NCBI RefSeq assembly: GCF_013177675.1
Contig: NZ_CP042652.1
Coordinates: forward strand, 806,001-870,000
Reading direction: 5' to 3'
Length of the DNA: 64,000 nucleotides
From: Arcobacter acticola
GTDB taxonomy: Bacteria > Campylobacterota > Campylobacteria > Campylobacterales > Arcobacteraceae
Part shown: positions 44,572-53,309 of the stretch, piece after piece
How the letters are laid out: each line of letters begins with the position of its first letter
Position numbering within the stretch: position 1 is the first letter of the stretch
The notes under the pieces: model-generated
The model's input: only the letters and a program-made list of their open reading frames with translations
What the model was told of the DNA's origin: nothing
Databases searched by the model: none
Translations under genes and position numbers: made by a program

Positions 44572-44922
44572 TTAAAAAGCCATAGCTGCTCCACTTGCTC
44601 CCATTACTTCTCTTGCGTCTTCACTCATCATAGATGGATCCCAAGGTGGGTTAAAAACTAGTTTTACAAAAGCTTCATCTATTTCATCAACAGCTAATGC
44701 TACATATTTTACTTGCTCTAGTAAGCTTTCTGCTACTGGGCATGTTGGGCTTGTAAGAGTCATAGTTATAGTACAATATAAGTAATTGCTGTTTATATCA
44801 AACTCTATATTATAAATCAATCCTAGGTCATAAATATTTGTTGGTATTTCAGGATCGAATACATTTTTTAAATTTACTATTACTTTTTCTTCTATATCTT
44901 TTAAATCAAAAGTTGTTTCCAT
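44572..44922 (-). CDS. sufT: SufT/PaaD-like Fe-S maturation factor (MIP18 domain)
   Basis: The 116-residue protein has a DUF59/MIP18 fold: VFDPEIPTNIYDLGLIYNIEF, the MTLTSPTCPVAESLLEQV segment with the conserved Cys near 61, and VFNPPWDPSMMSEDAREVMG. SufT helps deliver or mature Fe-S clusters in SUF systems. It is the last gene of the leftward suf cluster, 10 bases after sufE, which supports the name. Confidence 0.9.
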   Translation of the reverse strand: METTFDLKDIEEKVIVNLKNVFDPEIPTNIYDLGLIYNIEFDINSNYLYCTITMTLTSPTCPVAESLLEQVKYVALAVDEIDEAFVKLVFNPPWDPSMMSEDAREVMGASGAAMAF

Positions 44923-44932
44923 TTTCTATCCT

Positions 44933-45343
44933 TTATGCGTTTATTGCATATTCTTTTATTTTTTTCATCATTCCAATTACTCCACTTTGTCTATTTGGAG
45001 TAATAACTTCACTTAATTTTAGTTCATGAACTATATCCATATCAATTTGCTTTAATTCTTCAATAGTAGAATCAGAGAAGATTTGTAAAATCATATAAAC
45101 TAAACCTTTAACGATTATTGCATCACTAGTTCCATGAAAATACATCTTTCCATCTTTTATTTCATGGGTTAGCCAAACTTGTGATGTGCAACCATGAACT
45201 ATATTTTCTGCTACTTTATCTTTTTCATCAAATGCTTCTAATTTTTTACCTAAATCAATAATATATTCATATTTTTGTAATTCATCTTCAAAAAAATCTA
45301 AGTCTTCTTTTATATCATTTACTCTTTTTTCTATAATATTCAA
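44933..45343 (-). CDS. sufE: Cysteine desulfurase partner SufE
   Basis: SufE takes the persulfide from SufS and passes sulfur to the SufBCD scaffold. The 136-residue protein has the active Cys in NIVHGCTSQVWLTHEI (Cys51) and the usual GLVYMILQIFSDST helix. The start is TTG at 45343 with AAAGGA located inside the sufS 3' end, so the two genes are closely coupled (2-base gap). Confidence 0.94.
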   Translation of the reverse strand: MNIIEKRVNDIKEDLDFFEDELQKYEYIIDLGKKLEAFDEKDKVAENIVHGCTSQVWLTHEIKDGKMYFHGTSDAIIVKGLVYMILQIFSDSTIEELKQIDMDIVHELKLSEVITPNRQSGVIGMMKKIKEYAINA

Positions 45344-45345
45344 TT

Positions 45346-46530
45346 TTAATCCTTTAACATATCCAAAGCTTTTTTAAGTGCAACAATTAGTGCATCTACA
45401 TCTTTAAAATTATTATAAAATGCCGTTGAAACTCTTATTGTTCCTTTTACACCTAATTTTTTCATTATAGGTTGAGCACAATGATGACCAACTCTTAGAG
45501 CTATTTTCATTTTATCAACTAAAATTCCAATATCATCATGAACTATACCTTTAAAGTTAAAACTTCTACTTCCTATAGAATCACTAATATCATTATAAAA
45601 TATAATATCAGGAAGAGTAGAGAGTTGTTCATTTAAATATGTATAAACACTATTTTCAATTGCTTCAATATTTTCATATCCAATTTTATCAATATACTCT
45701 AAAGCTTTTCCAAACCCTATAACACCTGCTATATTTTGAGTTCCTGCTTCAAATTTATATGGAGAATCAAGTAGAGTTGAGCTATTAAAATCCACTTCAT
45801 GAATAGTTGCTCCTCCTGTTTGATAAGGTTTTAACTCTTTTAAATGTTTTTCTTTTACATAAATAGCTCCAACACCTGTTGGTGCAAATGTTTTATGGCC
45901 TGAAATAGCAAAAAAATCACAATCAAAATATTGCATATCTACTTTCATATGAGCTAAACTTTGAGCACCATCTATTAAAACAACTGCACCATAAGAATGA
46001 GCTAATTTTGTAATAGCTTCAATATCATGGATTTTTCCAAAGGCATTTGAAATATGAGTTACACTTACAAATGAATGTGGATTTGCTTTTAATAACTGTT
46101 CAAAATGTTTCATATCAAAATCTAAATTATCATTACAATTTACAACTTCAAGACCATTTCCCAAAGATCTTCCTTGCATATGCCAAGGTACGATATTTGA
46201 ATGGTGTTCAAGCGAAGAAATAATTACTGTTTTAAAATTTGCAGCAAATGAACTTGCAATAAAATTTATAGATTCCGTTACACCTTTTGTAAAGATAATT
46301 TCTTCTTTTGAAGATGCATTTATAAAATCTTTTAAAATAACTCTTGTATTTTCAAACTCTTGTGTTGCTTTATTTGCATGACCAAAATTACTTCTATGGG
46401 TATTTGAACAATACTTTTCATAATACTCAACTTGTGAATCAATCACAGATTTTGGTTTTTGAGTTGTTGCTCCATTATCCAAATAAATTATTTGAGAGTT
46501 TTGAAAATATGGAAAATCTTTTTTAAACAT
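45346..46530 (-). CDS. sufS: Cysteine desulfurase SufS
   Basis: This PLP-dependent enzyme releases sulfur from cysteine for Fe-S clusters. It shows the IYLDNGATTQKP opening, the HHSNIVPWHM segment, the PLP Lys in AISGHKTFAPTGVGAIYV, and the catalytic Cys in RVGHHCAQPIM (group II desulfurase). I start at ATG 46530 (MFKKDFPYFQN, as in homologues), 8 bases inside the end of sufD; the ATG at 46545 lacks a ribosome site. The chain is 394 residues. It is the fourth gene of sufBCDSE. Confidence 0.94.
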   Translation of the reverse strand: MFKKDFPYFQNSQIIYLDNGATTQKPKSVIDSQVEYYEKYCSNTHRSNFGHANKATQEFENTRVILKDFINASSKEEIIFTKGVTESINFIASSFAANFKTVIISSLEHHSNIVPWHMQGRSLGNGLEVVNCNDNLDFDMKHFEQLLKANPHSFVSVTHISNAFGKIHDIEAITKLAHSYGAVVLIDGAQSLAHMKVDMQYFDCDFFAISGHKTFAPTGVGAIYVKEKHLKELKPYQTGGATIHEVDFNSSTLLDSPYKFEAGTQNIAGVIGFGKALEYIDKIGYENIEAIENSVYTYLNEQLSTLPDIIFYNDISDSIGSRSFNFKGIVHDDIGILVDKMKIALRVGHHCAQPIMKKLGVKGTIRVSTAFYNNFKDVDALIVALKKALDMLKD

Positions 46531-47557
46531 ATTTACTTCTTTCATAAATTTCTATGAACTCTTTGATAATTTCATCTTTTATATTATTAGCAATTTTTTC
46601 TTCAAAAGCTTTTAGTAAAATATCATATGCCAACTCTTTTGGTATTCCTCTTGATTCTAGATATAAAAGTTGCTCTTTATCTAAAGTTCCAGTTGTTGCT
46701 CCATGACTTGCTTCTAGTTCATCTATATTAATCTCAAGATGTGGTTGAGCAAAAATCACAGCATCATCACTTAATAATATTGTATTTGTATTTTGAAAAG
46801 CTTTTGTAAATAAAGCTGTTTCATTTACAAGTGATTTGGCTTTAAACACTGCTTTTGAACTATCTTTTAAAGAGTGTTTATAGTTTATATCACTAATCGA
46901 ACTTTGCGCATTATGAACTGTTTTTATAAGATTTGAACAAGTTGTATCATCTTTTAATTTTACTAAACCATTTAGATTATAAGTGATTTTTTCACTATTA
47001 ATATTGTTTATAAAATTATTTAAGATAAATCCATTTCCATACTCAAAGTTTGTAAAATCAATATTTGAACTGTTTTTTTGCTCAATATTCGAGTTAAATA
47101 TAAAAGAGTTAGATTCATTTATATCTTGAACTTTTACATACTCTAAGTTTGCATTTTCATCAAGTTCAAAATTTCTATTTACACTATATAAACTGTTCTT
47201 AGAGTTTGTTACAAAAACTTCAACTAGTTGAGCTTTTATACCTTTTGCAACTTTTATTTTTAGTGAATTTGTAAAAAATGTTTCATCTTCTTTTATTTTA
47301 TGAATTAAAAAAATAGGCTCTGCAATATTTTTATTTATAGTGATAACTTTTTGAGTGTTATCAATACTTCTTGTAATATCAAATAAAATACTATCATAAG
47401 TGTTTTTATCTTCAATAGTTTCTAATCCCATAATATCAAATTCATAAGTTTGCTGCTCTTTAAAATCATAAGAGAATAGGGCATCAAGATTGATTTTTAA
47501 GAACTCTTCATCTTTTTTATTAGGAAGGATTAATCCTTTTATATCATTTATTTTCAT
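46523..47557 (-). CDS. sufD: Fe-S assembly protein SufD
   Basis: SufD partners SufB and SufC in the SufBC2D scaffold. The 344-residue protein is divergent but keeps the SufBD C-terminal core: a beta-helix region, then PHLEINIDELEASHGATTGTLDKEQLLYLESRG, in which EASHGATTG is diagnostic. It overlaps sufC by 14 bases and sufS by 8. It is shorter than E. coli SufD (about 420), mainly in the N-terminal half. Confidence 0.9.
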   Translation of the reverse strand: MKINDIKGLILPNKKDEEFLKINLDALFSYDFKEQQTYEFDIMGLETIEDKNTYDSILFDITRSIDNTQKVITINKNIAEPIFLIHKIKEDETFFTNSLKIKVAKGIKAQLVEVFVTNSKNSLYSVNRNFELDENANLEYVKVQDINESNSFIFNSNIEQKNSSNIDFTNFEYGNGFILNNFINNINSEKITYNLNGLVKLKDDTTCSNLIKTVHNAQSSISDINYKHSLKDSSKAVFKAKSLVNETALFTKAFQNTNTILLSDDAVIFAQPHLEINIDELEASHGATTGTLDKEQLLYLESRGIPKELAYDILLKAFEEKIANNIKDEIIKEFIEIYERSKYV

Positions 47558-48314
47558 CTTTAATTCCTATTGCTTCATAACCTTTTTCATCTAGTTCTAA
47601 AGCTAAAGTATAATCTCCTGTTTTTGCAATTTTCCCATCATTTAAAATATGTACAAAATCTGGTTTAATTAACTCAAGAAGTCTATCATAGTGAGTAATC
47701 ATTAAAATTGATCTCTTACCATCTAGCATAGAATTTATTACATTTGCAACAGTTTTAATAGCATCAACATCAAGTCCTGAATCTATTTCATCTAATAAAA
47801 TTAAATCAGGTTGTAGCATTAAAAGTTGAACTAATTCATTTCTTTTTTTCTCACCACCTGAAAATCCTGCATTTAAATCTCTTTGTAATAGTTTTCTATC
47901 AATATTAAATTTATTTGTTTCTTCTTTTACATTTTTCAAAAATTCCATAGCATCGATTTCTTCTAAACCGTTATATTTTCTTTTTTCATTTATTGCTGTT
48001 TTTAAAAAGTAGCTGTTATTTACTCCTGGAACTTCAATAGGAGATTGGAAACTCATAAAAATACCTTCATTGGCTCTTTGCGCTACATCTAAATCAAGAA
48101 GGTTTTTCTTTTTGTAAGTTATTGCTCCATTTGTAACAACACAGTCATAGTGTGCACTTAATGTTTTTACTAAAGTAGATTTTCCAGCTCCATTTGTTCC
48201 CATTAAAGCGTGAACTTCACCTTCTTTAATTTCTAAATTTAAACCTTTTAAAATCTGTGTTTCATTTATACTTACTTCTAAGTTTTCTATTTTTAATACT
48301 GTATTTTTTTCCAT
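47544..48314 (-). CDS. sufC: Fe-S assembly ATPase SufC
   Basis: SufC is the ABC-type ATPase that powers cluster assembly on SufBD; it is not a transporter. The 256-residue protein has Walker A GTNGAGKSTL, Q-loop FQSPIEVPG, ABC signature NAGFSGGEKKR, Walker B DLILLDEIDSGLD and the H-loop MITHYDRLL. It lies 3 bases after sufB and overlaps sufD by 14 bases, so the genes are strongly coupled. Confidence 0.96.
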   Translation of the reverse strand: MEKNTVLKIENLEVSINETQILKGLNLEIKEGEVHALMGTNGAGKSTLVKTLSAHYDCVVTNGAITYKKKNLLDLDVAQRANEGIFMSFQSPIEVPGVNNSYFLKTAINEKRKYNGLEEIDAMEFLKNVKEETNKFNIDRKLLQRDLNAGFSGGEKKRNELVQLLMLQPDLILLDEIDSGLDVDAIKTVANVINSMLDGKRSILMITHYDRLLELIKPDFVHILNDGKIAKTGDYTLALELDEKGYEAIGIKDENK

Positions 48315-48317
48315 GAT

Positions 48318-49763
48318 TTAACCCACACTTCCTTCTAATGATATGCTTAATAATTCTTTTGCTTCTGCTGCAAATTCCATTGGTAATTCTTTTAAAACTT
48401 CTTTACAAAAACCATTTACGATCATAGCTATTGCATTTTCTTCACTTATTCCTCTTTGGGAAATATAAAATAATTGCTCTTCAGAGATTTTTGAAGTTGT
48501 AGCTTCGTGTTCTATATTTGCAGAGCTATTTCTAATTTCATGATATGGATAAGTATGAGCATGACATTTATTTCCAATTAAAAGTGAATCACACTCAGAA
48601 ATATTTCTAGCATTGCTAGCATTTTTCCCAACTCTTACAAGTCCTCTATATGCATTTACACCATGCATTGCTGAAATTCCTTTTGAAATAATAGTTGATT
48701 TAGTATTTTTACCTAAATGAACCATTTTTGTTCCTGTGTCTGCTTGCTGAGATTTAGAAGCGATGGCAACTGAGTAAAATTCTCCAACGCTATTGTCACC
48801 AGCAAGTATACAGGAAGGATATTTCCAAGTAATTGCAGATCCTGTTTCAACTTGTGTCCAAGATATTTTTGAATTATCACCTTTACATAAACCTCTTTTT
48901 GTAACGAAGTTTAAAATTCCACCTTTTCCTTTATCATCACCTGGAAACCAGTTTTGAATAGTTGAATATTTTATTTGTGCATCTTTTAATGTAACTAATT
49001 CAACAACTGCTGCATGAAGTTGTCTTTCATCTCTTGTGGGAGCTGAACATCCTTCATTATATGATACATAAGAGTTCTCATCACAGATGATTAAAGTTCT
49101 TTCAAATTGTCCTGTATCAAGGGCGTTTATTCTAAAGTAAGTTGATAATTCCATCGGACAACGTGTGTTTGGTGGAATATATACAAAACTTCCATCTGTA
49201 AATACTGCACTATTTAAACAGGCAAAATAGTTATCAACAACAGGTACAACTGATGCTAAATACTCTTTTACAAGCTCAGGATATTTATGAGCTGCTTCAG
49301 AAATTGAACAAAAGATGATTCCTAGTTTTTCAAGCTCATCTTGATATGTTGTTTTTACTGAAACTGAGTCAAATACAGCATCAACTGCAACTGTTTTAAC
49401 ACCTGCTAATTGTTTTTGTTCTTCAAGTGGAATTCCTAATTTTTCATAAGTTTTTAATATTTCTGGATCCACTTCATCTAAAGAATCTAAAGCTTTTCTT
49501 GGTGCTGAATAATAAGCAATATCTTGATAATCAATTTTTGGATAGTTTAAATGTGCCCATGATGGCTCTTCCATTTTTAGCCATTTAGCATAGGCTTTAA
49601 GCCTAAAATCTAAAAGCCATGATGGTTCATCTTTTTTGGCACTTATTGCTCTTATTACATCTTCATTTAATCCTTTTGCAAAAGTATCACTTTGTACTAA
49701 AGTCTCAAATCCGAGTTTATATTCTTTGTTTATTACGTCATGTATTTGTTTGTTTTCGCTCAT
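48318..49763 (-). CDS. sufB: Fe-S scaffold protein SufB
   Basis: SufB is the scaffold on which clusters are built. The 481-residue protein has the SufBD core with [39 protein letters not shown], and the C-terminal [21 protein letters not shown] and [21 protein letters not shown]. The Cys in [16 protein letters not shown] is the family's conserved site. It is the first gene of the operon, with GGAGAAG before the ATG. Two strong inverted repeats upstream point to a dedicated regulator. Confidence 0.97.
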   Translation of the reverse strand: MSENKQIHDVINKEYKLGFETLVQSDTFAKGLNEDVIRAISAKKDEPSWLLDFRLKAYAKWLKMEEPSWAHLNYPKIDYQDIAYYSAPRKALDSLDEVDPEILKTYEKLGIPLEEQKQLAGVKTVAVDAVFDSVSVKTTYQDELEKLGIIFCSISEAAHKYPELVKEYLASVVPVVDNYFACLNSAVFTDGSFVYIPPNTRCPMELSTYFRINALDTGQFERTLIICDENSYVSYNEGCSAPTRDERQLHAAVVELVTLKDAQIKYSTIQNWFPGDDKGKGGILNFVTKRGLCKGDNSKISWTQVETGSAITWKYPSCILAGDNSVGEFYSVAIASKSQQADTGTKMVHLGKNTKSTIISKGISAMHGVNAYRGLVRVGKNASNARNISECDSLLIGNKCHAHTYPYHEIRNSSANIEHEATTSKISEEQLFYISQRGISEENAIAMIVNGFCKEVLKELPMEFAAEAKELLSISLEGSVG

Positions 49764-49793
49764 GACTTCTCCAATATTTTATTTGAATTTTTT

Positions 49794-49818
49794 AAATAGG
49801 ATATAAATAGTCCTATTT
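49794..49818. promoter_or_regulatory. Inverted repeat near the suf operon start (site 1)
   Basis: AAATAGGA (49794-49801) and TCCTATTT (49811-49818) form an 8+9+8 inverted repeat, centred about 43 bases before sufB. A TTATAT -10-like box on the minus strand lies just upstream (about 49821-49826), so the site would cover the transcription start. Confidence 0.75.
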
Positions 49819-49849
49819 GAAATATAACACCATAATTATTAAGAAATAC

Positions 49850-49878
49850 TTAAATAGGATAAAATCTATCCTATTTAA
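49850..49878. promoter_or_regulatory. Inverted repeat upstream of the suf operon (site 2)
   Basis: TTAAATAGGATA (49850-49861) and TATCCTATTTAA (49867-49878) are perfect 12-bp arms around a 5-base spacer. It shares the AAATAGGA core with site 1, 58 bases away centre to centre, about 100 bases before sufB. Confidence 0.8.
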
Positions 49879-50723
49879 AAGATTTATTTAATTGTCACTA
49901 TTTTATCTTATTTTTTTTGTTTTTAATCCTCTTCTTTAATGAACAAATAATTATTTAAGTGAAATAATCTAAAGTAATTTTATAGACTTTATGTTACAAT
50001 AGCTTATCTAAACATATCGAAAAGTATAAATGAATATTAATAATCTAAAAAATTTTTTAAAAGAATCACTTTTATCAATAGTGATATTTTTCTTCCTACT
50101 TTTTTCATCATTTTATTACTTTAAAACTCAGATGGAAAATAATATTAATAATTTTTTGATAAATACAGAACTATTATATGCAACGCAATACCATACTATT
50201 TATGACAATTTTAATAAACTTTCTCAAAATAGTTTTTATGGAATAGTAAATAAACCTGAAATTTACAATCTTGTAAAATATGCTTATAAAAAAGATGATG
50301 CAACTAAAGCTGTATATAGAAAAAAATTATATGATAACTTGATTGCTGATTATAATAGATTATTAGGTTACAAGTTTTATCAAGTTCACTTTCATTTTCC
50401 TGATAATACTAGTTTTTTAAGAATGCATAAGATTGATACATTTGGAGATAATCTAAGTGATTATAGATTTAGTGTTTCTGAAGTTAATAAAAATCTAAAG
50501 CCAGTTCATGGATTTGAAATAGGAAAAATAGTAGATGGTTTTAGATTTGTTTATCCTTTATTTGATGAGAAATTGTTTCATATAGGGAGTGTTGAATTGT
50601 CTGTTAGTTCTGATTTTTTTGAAAAGAATTTTGAAATGAATTTTAATGTTGATAGTCATTTTTTAATTAAAAAATCTATAGCTGAATATAAAATTTTCCC
50701 CGAATATTTAAAAGAGTTTAAAA

Positions 50724-50727
50724 TAAG
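50724..50727 (+). repeat. Target-site duplication, left copy (TAAG)
   Basis: TAAG just before the IS left end is repeated at 52221-52224 directly after the right end. Removing the IS and one copy rejoins the kinase in frame as ATA AGT AAT GAA. Confidence 0.85.
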
Positions 50728-50743
50728 GAGCCACTTGCAGATT
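50728..50743 (+). repeat. IS left terminal inverted repeat
   Basis: GAGCCACTTGCAGATT matches the reverse complement of 52205-52220 in 15 of 16 positions. Confidence 0.9.
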
Positions 50744-50854
50744 ATAAAAAACAACCCGTAATTTAAGCTGATTTAAATTTTAAAAAGTTGAATTGAACTT
50801 CAGATAAGTTATAATTTTTTACTACAAAAATTTAACAGAAGAGCGATTCAACTT

Positions 50855-52030
50855 ATGGAAACTATTTTACCAAAAATATCTTCAAGTCTATCTAAAATAT
50901 GGACTAAGGTTTTAAATCTTGAAAACTCACTTTTTCCTGCTTTAAAAGAGGAACTTAGATTAGATGAGTTATCAAATAAAGAGCAAAAACTTATCAAGAT
51001 ATTAGATTTTGCACAAATTGAGAAAAATGTTATAGTAGTATCTCTCACAAATACTCCAAAGGATAGGGAAGAGATTGCGAGAGCTTTTATAGCAAAAAGT
51101 GTTTATAATCTCCAAACAACACGAGACCTTATAGATAGACTTCGTATTGACAGAACACTACGAGTATTGTGTGGATGGAGATATACAAATGATATTCCAA
51201 GTGAATCGAAATTTAGTAGAGTATTCAAAGAATTAAGTGATTTAAATATAGCTCAGAAGACTCATGAACAGTTTGTCAAAGAGTATCTAAGTCAAAAGAC
51301 ATTTTTTTATAATGCAACAGATGCCACAAAAATACCACTCAGAGAAAAAGCTGTAAAAAAAGAGAAAGTAAAAAAGGTCAAGAGAAAAGCTGGTCGTCCT
51401 AAAAAAGGCGAAGCAAGAGAAGCAATAAAACCAAAGATATTAGAACAACAAAAAGAAATGCAAACAGTAGAAGAGATGCTATGTTTAGTCTCTACAGAGT
51501 GCGGAGTTGGTATAAAACAAAATTCCAAAGGCAATAAAGAAGTATGGATAGGCGGTAAACTGCATATTAGTGCAGTAGATGGAGATATACCAATAATAGC
51601 ATTTTATTCAGGTGCTAATGTACATGACTCATCAGTATCACTCCCTTTGATACAAGAAACAAGCAAAAGAGTGAACTATCTTTATGACTTACAAGATGCA
51701 GGATATGATGCAGATATTATTAGAGAGTTTTCAACTGCATTAGGACATCGTCCAATCATAGACATCAATCCTAAAAACTCGAAAGAACTCAAAGTAAAAA
51801 TAGAAGTTCAAAAAGATGAACAAAAGAAGTTTGAAATGTTAAGCCTTGTTCAAAGTTCTGATACACATCACTATAACCAAAGAAGTATGGTTGAGCGAGT
51901 AAATAAATACCTCAAAGAAGATTTCGGGTGTAATACAATTTACTATCAAGGAGCTACAAAAGTAGCTTCCGTCCTAGCATTTGGAATACTTTCAGTTTGT
52001 ATTCATCAGAGTTTGAAACTGGTGACATGA
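50855..52030 (+). CDS. IS transposase (DDE superfamily)
   Basis: The 391-residue transposase has an N-terminal DUF772-like DNA-binding region (RLRIDRTLRVLCGW, then SKFSRVFKELSD) and a catalytic core. Candidate acidic residues are Asp in NATDATKIPLR, Asp in LYDLQDAGYDADII, and Glu in SMVERVNKYLKEDFG. The strand WIGGKLHISAVDGDIPI followed by ANVHDSS is typical of DDE_Tnp_1 enzymes. A Lys-rich insert includes AGRPKKG, an AT-hook-like core that fits AT-rich target DNA. The gene is intact, so the IS may still move. Confidence 0.93.
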   Translation: METILPKISSSLSKIWTKVLNLENSLFPALKEELRLDELSNKEQKLIKILDFAQIEKNVIVVSLTNTPKDREEIARAFIAKSVYNLQTTRDLIDRLRIDRTLRVLCGWRYTNDIPSESKFSRVFKELSDLNIAQKTHEQFVKEYLSQKTFFYNATDATKIPLREKAVKKEKVKKVKRKAGRPKKGEAREAIKPKILEQQKEMQTVEEMLCLVSTECGVGIKQNSKGNKEVWIGGKLHISAVDGDIPIIAFYSGANVHDSSVSLPLIQETSKRVNYLYDLQDAGYDADIIREFSTALGHRPIIDINPKNSKELKVKIEVQKDEQKKFEMLSLVQSSDTHHYNQRSMVERVNKYLKEDFGCNTIYYQGATKVASVLAFGILSVCIHQSLKLVT

Positions 52031-52204
52031 CTTTTTAGCTAAACACACTAAAATTAGCTCACTTTTACAACGCGACCATCAAGCACGCACCCAATAAAAG
52101 CTTTTAACTAAAATTGACCCATAAAGCAGTAAAATGATTAAAAGTTAAAAAGATCTGGTTGAGAAGTTCGGTAGTCTTACAAATTCACTAGTTTATGATG
52201 GTTG

Positions 52205-52220
52205 AATTTGCAAGTGGCTC
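52205..52220 (-). repeat. IS right terminal inverted repeat
   Basis: AATTTGCAAGTGGCTC is the inverted copy of the left end with one mismatch. Confidence 0.9.
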
Positions 52221-52224
52221 TAAG
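52221..52224 (+). repeat. Target-site duplication, right copy (TAAG)
   Basis: This matches TAAG at 50724-50727 and directly follows the IS right end. Confidence 0.85.
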
Positions 52225-53309
52225 TAATGAAAATAAAGATTATATATATAAAGAAGATAATAAAGAGTTCATTCATTATTCAAGCAAAAATTTTTATACA
52301 GAAGATGAAAAAGAGCTAATTTCATCAAAAATGCAAAATAGTCAAATGTTTTCGCTATATAAAAAAATTGATGGAAAATATTTAGCAATATCTTTTTTAC
52401 CTATTAAAAATGTAGAAAATGAAATAAATTCAGCTTATATGGTTTTATATAAAAATTCAGATTATATAGAGCAAGTAATGTACAACTATTATAAAATGCT
52501 TTTTATTTTATTTTTATTCATATTGATTTATTTTTTTTATATTAACTACAAATATAGAAAAATTCAATCAGAAAAAAACAAAGATTATATAATATCTCAA
52601 CAAACAAAAATGGCAGCATTAGGAGAAATGATTCAAAATATTTCCCATCAATGGCGCCAACCTTTAAGTATAATTTCTGTTTTAGCAAGTGGATTAAAAC
52701 TAAAAAAAGAGTGTAATATTTTAGAAGATAAAGAGTTAATTGAAAATTTAAATGCAATACTTAAGAATACTAATTATTTATCTAATACCATAGAGGATTT
52801 TAGAAATTATTTTGAAGGTAATTTAGAAAAGAAAAAATTTAACTTAAAAGATATTGTTAATCAATGTATTTTGATGTTTAAAGAAGAAATAAGTAGTAAA
52901 AATGTGATTTTAATAGAAAATTTAAATGATATTGAACTATTTACATATGAAAGTGAACTTAAGCAAGTAATTATAAATTTATTAAAAAATGCGAAAGACT
53001 TTACAAATGAAGGTTTGATAATAGTTAGCATTTATGAAAAAAAAGAGCATATAATAATAGAAGTACAAGATAGCGCAGGTGGAATACCAAAAAGTATAAT
53101 AAAAAAGATTTTTGATCCATACTTTACCACAAAACATAATTCAAATGGAGTGGGATTGGGACTTTTTAGCGCATATGAGATTATTGATAAGAAATTAAAA
53201 GGAAATATTTCTGTTGAGAATAAAGAGTTTACTTATTATTTTAATAGTTACAAGGGCGCGTGTTTTTCAATTATTTTAGATAGAAAAAATTTATAATAGG
53301 GTTTGTTTT

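Larger units (their letters stand above)
50030..50761 (+). pseudogene. N-terminal fragment of a dCache sensor histidine kinase, split by an IS
   Basis: Native sequence runs to 50727, then reads into the IS and stops at 50761 (last residues SHLQIIKNNP are IS-coded). The native part has a TM (about 13-33) and a periplasmic dCache_3-like domain with YQVHFHFPDNTSFLRMHK, FGDNLSDYRFS and the GFEIGKIVDGFRFVYPLF strand. The kinase part lies beyond the IS. Joining 50030-50727 to 52225-53296 gives a 589-residue intact kinase. A TACAAT -10-like box at 49995-50000 serves the gene. The fragment alone could be a membrane-tethered sensor stub. Confidence 0.85.
50728..52220 (+). mobile_element. 1493-bp insertion sequence with DDE transposase
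   Basis: The element is bounded by terminal inverted repeats (GAGCCACTTGCA then one mismatch then ATT) and flanked by TAAG duplications. It carries one transposase gene in the left two-thirds. A ~190-bp right region holds no ORF and is less AT-rich locally (GCGACCATCAAGCACGCACC near 52070). The 4-bp duplication and DDE_Tnp_1-like transposase suggest the IS5/IS1182/IS4-type superfamily. I cannot fix the family without a database. Confidence 0.9.
52202..53296 (+). pseudogene. C-terminal fragment of the split sensor kinase (TM, HisKA, HATPase)
   Basis: Native sequence resumes at 52225 (NENKDYIYKEDN) and holds the rest of the periplasmic domain, TM2 (about residues 95-113 of this fragment), HisKA with MIQNISHQWRQPLS and a full HATPase with VQDSAGGIPKS and GVGLGLFSAYE. 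A TTG at 52202 inside the IS gives an open frame through the junction, so a shortened kinase could be made if the IS supplies transcription. It lies 13 bases before the next gene, which may suffer polar effects. Confidence 0.85.

Noticed and set aside
52031-52201. Possible small RNA or tRNA-like sequence in the right part of the IS
   Set aside because: The stretch is locally richer in G and C but I could not fold a cloverleaf or a stable hairpin by eye. It is most likely non-coding IS end sequence.
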